In this document: in pieces, positions 56,354 to 64,000 of the stretch
Position numbering within the stretch: position 1 is the first letter of the stretch
Layout of the letters: each line of letters begins with the position of its first letter
Origin: Kappaphycus alvarezii
Lineage: Eukaryota; Rhodophyta; Florideophyceae; Gigartinales; Solieriaceae
Length of the DNA: 64,000 bases
Assembly: GCA_002205965.3 (NCBI GenBank)
Contig: NADL03000748.1
Span: forward strand, 1-64,000
Reading direction: 5' to 3'
Notes under the pieces: model-generated
Databases searched by the model: none
What the model was told of the DNA's origin: nothing
What the model saw: the letters and a program-made list of their open reading frames with translations, nothing else
Made by a program: the position numbers and the translations under genes

Positions 56354-57240
56354 GGAAATCAATGGTCTATTGGTTAACCTGTCGCAAAGTTTCTTACTTG
56401 GAAGACTACTTGTTGTATCTCAAGTTTTTGGACTTTATTTTAAAAATATGGAGGATTCTAAACTTCTGCACAAGTTCTAAGGGCGCCCGGGGAGGACTTC
56501 CAATTATAGCTCGCAGGAACAGAAGCAGCTCCTGAATCGAAATAAGTACTTGAAATTGTTGTCAATGATGCTATCGGAGATGGAAGTCTGTCTATCTAAT
56601 AATAATACCAAGCGTTGTACAGCCCAAGCTCGTGCATTTATTGTGAAAAGGTTGGGAAAAAGCCTTTGAGACGTTGTCTGTGCGACAAGAAGAATCCATT
56701 TCAGATGTGGGGAAGGCTGAAGAATAGATTCGCCGTCAAGAATATTGTTACAAGAGTACAACTACAGACCAAATTGTCCAAGTTTTTTTATTCTGGCCAA
56801 CCTATGGCGGATTTTATTGTTAACTCGAAGCTGTGTTTAATAGGCTCGCTTCAATGGACAGCACAGCTTCGGAAGATCTGCAGATCGCAATGTTACTAGT
56901 TTCTTTTCGGGAATAAAGCTAAATAACCCTATGTTCATGTCGTATCAATACATTACAATACAAATGACGGACGAGGAAATCACATGGAAAACGTTCACTG
57001 CGAGATTGCTTCAGTAATATGATGAGAAGCTTTGGGCGGCCGGAAAACTAGGAATGAGTGCTGACAGGAACTCAAACGGGAGAAGTAAAGCATTAATAGC
57101 AAAGAAAGGAAAGTGATCCTAAAGGTTTAAAATCTAGGTTCACAAGTGGAAAGGGAAGCGAAGGTGCTTTTAGTGTGGAAACATAGATCATTTCATCAAT
57201 AATTGTCCAAAGAAGTTTGCCAAGGCCCGCGAGGGTGATT
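56345..57240 (+). pseudogene. gag: Copia-4 Gag with zinc knuckle
   Basis: Shifted frames give MWGRLKNRFAVKNIVTRVQL, TKLSKFFYSGQPMADFIVN and LASMDSTASEDLQIAMLLVS, then ITWKTFTARLLQYDEKLWA: this is UBN2-type Copia Gag (L....Q..L..FI..F......L.......D....LL..L). Knuckle near 57176-57215: C-F-stop-C-G-N-I-D-H-F-I-N-N-C, i.e. CX2CX4HX4C with a TAG at one position. Several frameshifts. Confidence 0.85.
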
Positions 57241-57279
57241 CTGATAGCTCTTCAGCTAATCATGCTTTTTTTGATGGAA

Positions 57280-57420
57280 ACTACAAGACCGCAAGTGGAG
57301 AGATTTTTAATGGATTCAGGTTCGTCAGATCACATAGTACAGCATGAAAAAGTGCTAGAAGACTTGGTTGAGAAATCTCCACGTGAGATTGTGTTAGAAA
57401 ATGGTTCGAAGGTCCTTTAA
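57280..57420 (+). pseudogene. Copia-4 protease
   Basis: RFLMDSGSSDHIVQHEKVLE (about 57302-57360) has the Copia DSGSS/T active site intact. The frame stops at 57420, and IVLENGSKVL before it is the next conserved strand. Confidence 0.85.
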
Positions 57421-57689
57421 CACCTCCTCGGCTCCACAACTGTAAGATCCCCTGGAATTGAATTGCCTTCTCATTTTTCACTATTGAAATATGTTCTATT
57501 AGTTCTATAATTAAGGACTAATTTAATTTCTTGTGCAGCACTATGCAAGGAGGGATAATCTGTTGAATTTAATGGTGACATGTGTGAAGTTAGTAGTTCT
57601 GAGGAATGGGATTCCAGTTCTGCATGGTGACTTGTTCTCTGGTATTTATTGTGCTAAGGTGGAGTTAGTGGTAGATCATCAGCAATGGT

Positions 57690-58560
57690 AGCACTATGAG
57701 AAGTCTAAAGGACATTACATCATCAACTTGGTCATGTAAGCATTGGTCGCATTAAGGAGATTGCGAAGAAAAATGCTGTTGTTGGTTTGGACCTTTCTTC
57801 AGTGCAATCCAGGTAGACAAGTGTGATGCCTGCATGAAGGGAAAATACCACAAACTCTCACTAAAGTCTAAGAAAATCAGGCCCAACAAGGTTGGCGAAG
57901 TTATTCATATTATGTTTGTGGTCCAATGTCTGTCAATTCCTTTGGAAGTTCTCGCTACTTTTCACCTTGTGGATGAGTTCAGTAGTTACATAACTGTGAA
58001 GCCATTGCTCGTAAGAGTGATATGGGTGGAGCATTTATCAGATATCATGTCTGGATGGAAAGGAAGTTCGGTTGTGCTATCAAATGCTTGGACTCGGATG
58101 GTGGCGGTGATTACAGGCATTGGAGGGCTATCTGAATGACAAAGGAATTGAATAGGACACTATCCCACCGTATTCATCGGAACTCAATGGGATCGCAGAA
58201 CGTACAAAATGACGTCGGTGGGAGCAGCAAGGTGCATGCTGAGACACGCTAAAATGCCAAACAAATTCTGAGCTGAGGCAATTGCACACTCTGCGGATCT
58301 AAGGAACAGGCTTATTTCCCCTCGCAATTCGGAAAAGACCGCCTATGAGTTGTGACAAGCTTCAAGCCGCGTGTTGATCACATTCGCGTATTCGTGAGTC
58401 TTATATGGACACACATTCCAAAAGAAAGCGCAAGAAAACTTGACGACGAAAGTTTGCAAGGCGTCTTAGTTTGCTGTTTGAAAACAGTTTGTACAAGGTG
58501 TGGGTGCGGGATACTAGGCAACCTATTTTATCCAGGCACGTAGAAATCGTTGAAGATAAA
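57690..58560 (+). pseudogene. Copia-4 integrase
   Basis: HHCC: HHQLGHVSIGRIKEIAKK and CDACMKGKYHKLSLKSK (57715-57870). The stretch VCGPMSVNSFGSSRYF follows with the first aspartate (normally D-V-C-G-P) replaced by Tyr. The second is CLDSDGGGDYR (about 58085), and the glutamate lies in PYSSELNGIAERT (about 58170-58205). KPRVDHIRVFVSLIWTHIPK is the C-terminal strand. Frames shift about five times. Confidence 0.85.
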
Positions 58561-58801
58561 TTCCCACAACCTGGATTGCATGGTTTTGATGGTACAGAGC
58601 CCTTGAAGAGCTCCCAGATTACAACCCAAGAGGAGCTAATTCATCAATACTGTCGAAGCCCCGGTAGATACGAATGCTCAAAAAGGTGGAGTTGACTTAG
58701 ATAATCTTGATGCTGACTTACTCACACATATACCTGAAGTACAATCTACTCATGGTGTTGAAGAAAGCAGTGGCGGCGCTGAGGACGATGTGTAAAATGA
58801 C

Positions 58802-59545
58802 ATGGAAAGCAATGAACAGACACCGGCTGGGGGCAATGATGTAAATGGGGCAGAAAGTACACTTTATCAGACTAGGGAACGGAAACAGGTACGATTCCAT
58901 GATCTCAGTTCAGCCAATGTTGCTTTAAGACTACAGGAACCAATATCCGTCCATGAAGATATGTCTTCTCCTTTTGCTGATCAATGGAAAAAGGCCATCA
59001 ATGAAGAAATTGAATCTCTAAACCGTCATGTAAACTGGAATGTGGTTCATATTCTAGATGGAGTAAAACCTTTGAGAACCATATTTATTCTGAGGTTGAA
59101 ACTTAATTCAGATGGATCTGTAGCCAGGCACAAAGCACGATTGGTCGCGAAAGGTTTTATGCAGGGGCACGTAGACGACACTTACAGCCCTGTTGTGGAT
59201 TTTATCACGGTACGAACAGCACTCGCAGTTGGTGTATACAGAAATTATTTTATCAATCAAATCGACGTAAGAACTGCGTTTCTACATGGGGAGTTAGACA
59301 GTGATGTGTACGTTCTACAGCCCTCCGGTTTTGAAGGTTTGAAGCTCCCACCTGTAAAGGCATTCAAGCTCCGAAAGGGACTCTACGGTCTGAAGCAAGC
59401 GCTGCGTCTTTTCCTTAGCAAGTGTAATGATATCATGAATGGAATGGGTTTCAAGAAGACCCTATTGGACCAATATATGTATAGGAGAGGGTCCGTTTTG
59501 ATTCTTCTTTATGTTGATGATGTTATTGTCATGGGCCGTCTCTGA
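58802..59545 (+). CDS. pol: Copia-4 reverse transcriptase (intact 247-codon frame)
   Basis: One open frame from before RT to its palm: QWKKAINEEIESLNRHVNWN, FILRLKLNSDGSVARHKARL, YSPVVDFITVRTALAVGVY, QIDVRTAFLHGELDSDVYVL (catalytic D), KLRKGLYGLKQALRLF, and the YVDDVIVMG box at about 59510-59535. Copia RT standard blocks are all present; one W-K-x-R consensus reads RLKLNSDG here. A frameshift follows directly after YVDD. Of all pol frames in the window this and Gypsy-1 RT are best preserved. Confidence 0.93.
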   Translation: MESNEQTPAGGNDVNGAESTLYQTRERKQVRFHDLSSANVALRLQEPISVHEDMSSPFADQWKKAINEEIESLNRHVNWNVVHILDGVKPLRTIFILRLKLNSDGSVARHKARLVAKGFMQGHVDDTYSPVVDFITVRTALAVGVYRNYFINQIDVRTAFLHGELDSDVYVLQPSGFEGLKLPPVKAFKLRKGLYGLKQALRLFLSKCNDIMNGMGFKKTLLDQYMYRRGSVLILLYVDDVIVMGRL

Positions 59546-60360
59546 AATACATCAAGAAAGTCAAGCAGACACTAGGGCAATATGTGGAATTGAATGATCT
59601 GGTCAGGATTCAGAGTTTTCTGGGAGTTCAGTTCAATCGTGAACCGGCGAGAATAATTTTATCTCAACGACCCTATATAATTCAAGTTTTAACTAGTTTT
59701 GGAATGAGAGGTTAAAACCCGGTTACGATACCTATTTCAACTGGTCCTCTTGCCTCCAATGAGCCTGGTCCGGAAGCTGAGTATCAGAAGCTGGTAGGAT
59801 CTTTGCTCTTTATCTAGACAAGAACACGCCCTGATATCTCTCTCGCTGTTAACCATCTCAGCCGGTTTGTATCTTGTCCAAGAGCAGAGCACTCGAAAGC
59901 TGCTCAACGCGTGTGAGGTATCTAAGTGGCACAGTAGAGTATGGATTAAGAATTGGAGGACCAGTAGGTGGCTTGGTAGATTATTCAGACTCAGATTGGG
60001 CGGTGATAGAGATGATCGAAAGTCACTCTCAGGTGTTCTGCTGCAGTAAAATGGAAGTATAATAAATTTGTAAACGTTTCAAGCAGTCAGTCGTTGCATT
60101 AGCCACCACATGAGATGAATTTATTTCTTTGACTGAGGCAGCTAAGTCTGTTCAATGGATTAGGACTATGCTCCGAGATCTCAATGTTCAAGTTGATGGG
60201 CCAACAATAGTGAACGAGGACAACAAAGGCGAATTATTTGGGGCACAGATGGTGTCCGCAATGCCAAATGTGTATATTCGCTACAGTTATGTCAAGGACC
60301 TGGTGGAACGGAACTTATCAAGTTGGTTTATTGCTCATCGGAGAACATGATTGTCGATAT
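59546..60360 (+). pseudogene. Copia-4 RT end and RNase H
   Basis: Shifted frames: IQSFLGVQFNREPARIILSQ, RPDISLAVNHLSRFVSCP, VLRYLSGTVEYGLRIGG, DYSDSDWAGDRDDRKSLSGV (RNase H first aspartate), then LTEAAKSVQWIRTMLRDLNV, NEDNKGELFGAQMVSAMPNV and YSYVKDLVERNLSSWFI. The last motif, IVDILKKPL, is the usual DILTKPL end. Confidence 0.88.
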
Positions 60361-60520
60361 ATTGAAGAAACCCCTCCTTCGCCCCCTCCTTCGAGTCAGG
60401 TTCGGAACACATCTTAATTCGCTTGTGCTGTCCAAGATACGGAGCAAATGCATTCCAATAGGTCGTGCAAGAGAAGGGTTGAGATATGTGCCCTTCCACT
60501 GACAAGATCCCTCTCCATTC

Positions 60521-61040
60521 CTGCACCAATAATCATCGTATTCTGTTGGTGCATGGGCCATTAAGGCCATGACGTTAAAGGACGGTGTGCTCTGTATTCT
60601 TGGAGATGGTGAGGACCCACGGATGTTGGTCATGTTGAGGACAAAGGGGGGCGAGCCGATGGGTGGCTGATAGAAGGGGTTTTGCCTCCATTTTTTGTCA
60701 AACTTTAAAAGGGCGATGTCTTCGAAAGTTCACGATCCTAGGCGAAATAAAAAAGCGAGGCAATGTCGCAGCTTTGAATTTGCACGCAATCAGGGCAATG
60801 ATAAAATCTGCTTAATAAAATATCGGAAATGAATTTAAAGGACGAAGCATATCACTAGTCGAAAGATTTCTTTTTTGAAAAAAGAGGACCAAAATCCTCA
60901 GAATAAATTTGGAATGATGTTTTACAGTGAATTTGGATCGTTTCAGTATTTTTTTCTTAGAATAAAATAGGTGGGAAGAATTGTTCGAAAGTAGAGGTCA
61001 GGGATGAAGCAAAACTGAAATGCTGGAGAGGACCGCAATC
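60521..61040. other. Spacer, nothing recognised
   Basis: Between the truncated Copia-4 end and LINE-4. No frame of interest. Confidence 0.5.
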
Positions 61041-63475
61041 CTACTGAAAGAACCGTTTTTCTAACATTGTGGACCATATCGCACAACTAAGCTGCTGATA
61101 AAGCCGATTCTTCGCTCCTCCGGTCAAACATCCGCTGCGGGTTGCGATAGCGGCCGCGAATTCGTCGATTACCCTCGACATCGTCGCAGACGGCGATCCA
61201 AACGAGTCGAAGGGTAACGGCACGAACTTCCACCTCAATTCGATCTTCATGGGAGTGCTTCGCCAGGAATGGCTGCTACTTTTCTGGTAAGCTCCCTATT
61301 TTTTCGTATTTCTGCTGAATTGGCAACGGCGTGCACCTTGCACGCTCCAATGGACATGAACCCCTCTTTGAATGGCGATGTTACGGTGAAGTCGTACGCC
61401 ACCGGAAGAAGCGGCAATGTGTTGATGTGTTTCACCTCGGGTCTGGGGTCAGCAGGTCTGCATTCAATCCAAGAAGAAGTATTTAACCTCATATTGGAAG
61501 TCGACTCCCGCTTCATTGAACACTTGTCTGCCAGAACTTTCACTACGGCAATTTGCCGGTTAGTGCATCCTAGGCCTTCTTGCAAAAATCCGTTGCATGT
61601 TCACCTCGGTCGTCCATGGGTCTTTTTCACTCCGCGCACTGCAGTGGCGCAGTGTAGTCCAAAATGTGAAATCCCAGTAAGCGGCATAGCAAGATTGTCC
61701 ACATATTATTATAGGTTCGGCTGACCGCAGACGGATGTGCGGCGAGAAAGGCTGCATCAGGCGTGTCTAAGTATGCCTGAAGGTAAATCCTCCGCCAAAT
61801 AATAGCTTCCGAATACAGCGTGGTGGTTGGAAACCTCTCCCATTCTTCTTTTTCCAGAATACCCCTGCTGCTGACTTGCACCATGCTCGATACAAAATGC
61901 TGTGTGTCTTATCGGGCTTTCTTGAAAGACTGCCAGCTTCAGTGTTTCTGGGAGACCACCATGTCCATCAGAGAGGCTTGGGTGGAAACGTCTGAAAAAC
62001 TAGAGGAGGTGGCTATCAGCGAGTGCATGGCTTTGGGCAAGGCGCTATGCTACGATATGATCATCGGAGCATCTCACTTGTTCGGAGTCGATGATGCTGG
62101 CCGTATACGATGCTAAATTAATACTTGCCACGGGAGTGAATCTATGGCCTCCGATGCGCAACGGAACATCCTCCTGCTGAGGATCTCACTTTTCATCGGC
62201 ACATTTTTTGGCCGCGAATAATATTCCATCTGCTCTTGGTCAAATCTCATTCCAAGGACGCTTATTGCGCTCGGCGGTGTTAGCCTCGTCATATGATGCA
62301 GCTTGCATGCTGAGGCACAGACACGAAGCTGGAACCGGATGCGAGCATCTCCGATCCCGCCGATCAGCGATAACACGTTTTTGCATCCTGCAATTTATCA
62401 TTGAGAATGTTCGCTATGAATTGAGGCGAACCGATCAAAGCGCCAAGGAGGTCAATACTGTGGTTTTAGAAGTTCAAATTTGGGAAGCGGTGCAATGGAG
62501 GTGTCTCAGTGGCAGGTTGGCGCGCCAGAATATGCGTTTCTTGCCGGTTCAAATACAGGCCATGATCAGGTCCCTTAGACCGCGGGATCTCGACTGTCTT
62601 GTCGAGCTCAGTGTGTTTGTCTACAAGTTTGTAGTCACCCGCATACCATCTGTGTGAATGGAGTTCTGTCTGATCACAAATTTCTCTTGGAAGTGGATGA
62701 ATGACAAGGGAGGACATCGACATGCTCGCTGGGTCCCTTGTTGCATCCCTTCTTGGCTGTGTATGTCTTATTGGATGCCCTCAAGCTAGATCAGCGACGG
62801 CATTTGACGAGCATACACATGTTCAGAAAGCGGCATAACGGCGGCACCTTGGTCGGCAGGAGGTCTATCATTTTCTGTCTCGAGAAGCAGTTGAACTCAT
62901 TATGCGCATCCACTGAAACGAGAACATAGTCTTCATCTTCATCTTTGCTGACTACCAGTCTCCGGGCTTCGTGTACAATAGAATCCAACCCGTAATGCAC
63001 TCCGCTGGTCATGTCCAGTGGGACGAGATATTTCCTCGTGTCTTCCAATTCCTGGGATTGGAGCACGTTGTCACTAGTCGCCGCAAAGCCGTCCTAGTTG
63101 CAATGGACGGACCTTGTCTGGCCGAGTTTGGAGAGGAAGCAGCGTCGCAGATGGGATTGTCTCGTTTGAGAGGTTTCCATGAACTACAGTAGTCTCGTCA
63201 AAACAGCCGTTAGTACCGAGATACCCGTCACACCATCTTCAGGGCTCACCCTTTTGTTGGCCACCAGTTGCAGAAGTCGCGGTGACATTCTGTCAGGGCT
63301 AGGCGCCGAGTTAGCGTTCAGGCATCAGATCGTGCGTAGATTCTATTCCTCCGACATGTCCACCGGGAGCGGCAAGTCTCTCGATTCTATGGCTCTTATC
63401 GGAGACTATAGTGCTTGGTGCAGGTTTCGCGGGCTTTCGGTAACTTGCGGTTTGCAAAACGTCAGCAATGTGTGA
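61041..63475 (-). pseudogene. LINE-4: RT and C-terminal restriction-like endonuclease
   Basis: Minus strand from 63475: HVGGIESTHDLMPER (upstream RT), GVHYGLDSIVHEARRLVVSK and LVSVDAHNEFNCFSRQKMID (palm, about 62880-63020), WYAGDYKLVDKH (YADD box with a D-to-G change, about 62620), LLGALIGSPQFIANIL, ARIRFQLRVCASACKLHH (62300-62376), AYLDTPDAAFLAAHP, PMDDRGEHATDFC zinc motif (61600-61640), RPADP...VAYDFTVTSPF (endonuclease core, 61350-61480), and WKFVPLPFDSFGSPSATMSR with the long C-terminal helix block (61041-61250). Several frameshifts, but every domain in order. It is the most complete LINE in the window. Confidence 0.87.
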
Positions 63476-64000
63476 CTGGTGCATGGTGCGCATTGTGTTA
63501 GGGTAAAAATTGAGCCAACAGAAAAGGGAACCACTAACTACCCCACATGAGAGTCGTTGCGAGAGACTAAAGTGCTATAGTAGATGTGGACAAGCGATAG
63601 AGATGAGTTGGGGGTGGAGTGATTGCTCTCGTAACCAACTCTAAAGGGCAGGCTCTACAACTTATTCTCTGTGACTGGCGTAAGAAAAACTATCCTTGGG
63701 TCATTTACTCCTCAACTTCACAACTATTTGGGACTGCACTTGAAGTTTTCTGCCAACTTGCTTTCCGTCTCATGGAGGAAGCAATTTACTTAGCTAATGT
63801 AGACTTTTTCCCAAACCAAAATCTCGATAAAACTACTAGAAGCACCAAAAAAAGAAGGAAAAGACTTCATGTGGACGCAAAGAGTTTGACAAAAAATGCT
63901 TGAAAGAGACTACATGAATCTTCTTTGATTCTTTGGCTGTGGCTTCTGCTACTCCCCGAAACCTTCATCCTCTAGATCAGAACCTAGTACTTCCCTTTAG
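63476..64000 (+). other. Spacer with an unrecognised 94-codon frame
   Basis: 63619-63903 on plus reads LILCDWRKKNYPWVIYSSTS and MEEAIYLANVDFFPN, then a basic tail (STKKRRKRLHVDAKS). The tail may be a nuclear-localisation-like run. I cannot assign it, and the window ends 97 bases later. Confidence 0.35.

Larger units (their letters stand above)
55847..60520 (+). mobile_element. Copia-4
   Basis: 5' LTR 55847 to about 56338, primer site, gag, protease, integrase, a long intact RT frame, RNase H, and the start of a 3' LTR at 60480 (tgagatatgtgccctt matching tgagatttgtgccctt). The 3' LTR fades after about 35 bases, so the right end is truncated and no target duplication can be read. It begins directly where the Gypsy-2B frame stops, which suggests insertion into that Gypsy. 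Confidence 0.9.

Noticed and set aside
1..64000. tRNA, rRNA, CRISPR, riboswitch, attachment sites
   Set aside because: None seen on either strand by eye; a covariance-model scan for tRNA would be decisive.

Overview
The window is nuclear DNA of a eukaryote. It is almost entirely a graveyard of transposable elements: LTR retrotransposons with primer-binding sites, polypurine tracts and target-site duplications, LINE-like non-LTR elements, a pogo/Tigger-like DDE transposon family, and a fragment with a histone H3 tail. I found no operon structure, rRNA, tRNA or CRISPR array, and no gene that I would call intact and cellular. The lineage cannot be fixed from sequence alone. A transposon-rich alga, other protist or fungus fits best; I lean weakly to a red-algal-like genome, which is inference only. 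Most coding segments carry frameshifts or stops, several of which look like CpG decay (CGA to TGA, TGG to TAG).

Layout. 1-6735: a Ty3/Gypsy element (Gypsy-1, +) with gag, protease, RT-RNase H, integrase, an extra post-pol ORF and a 720-bp 3' LTR; the 5' LTR lies outside the window except for its last 17 bases. 6736-9066: no recognisable gene. 9067-9918: an unrecognised reading frame broken only by three TGA codons. 9988-15770: a LINE (LINE-1, -) split by a young Copia element (Copia-1, -, 10833-15398, target duplication attga). 15880-17460: remains of a gene for a beta-topology N4-cytosine/N6-adenine DNA methyltransferase (+). 17836-18900: another LINE remnant. 20100-34190: a sharply AT-rich block, nearly gene-free apart from a decayed secreted subtilase (29160-31080). 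34500-39347: two DDE transposons, the second lodged in a third LINE (LINE-3, about 39355-43085, -), which is also broken by an inserted stretch carrying a Gypsy LTR (40961-41424). 43242-46521: Copia-2 (+, target duplication cagta). 46670-50923: Copia-3 (-) with an antisense ORF between RNase H and the 3' LTR. 51030-51149: a short H3-tail ORF. 51945-55846: two Gypsy fragments (-). 55847 to about 60520: Copia-4 (+), inserted next to or into the Gypsy. 61040-63475: LINE-4 (-).

How the parts relate. All four Copia elements use a GTTATGGGCC primer-binding site, the half-tRNA-iMet type known from Drosophila copia. In at least two of them the ATG inside that site is also the apparent gag start. Copia-1 and Copia-2 have each lost essentially only their reverse transcriptase, yet both keep integrase, RNase H and clean target duplications, so trans-mobilisation is plausible. 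The most unusual items are the methyltransferase remnant, the divergent histone H3 tail, the conserved duplicated-domain ORF of the Gypsy family, and the start codon within the primer-binding site.
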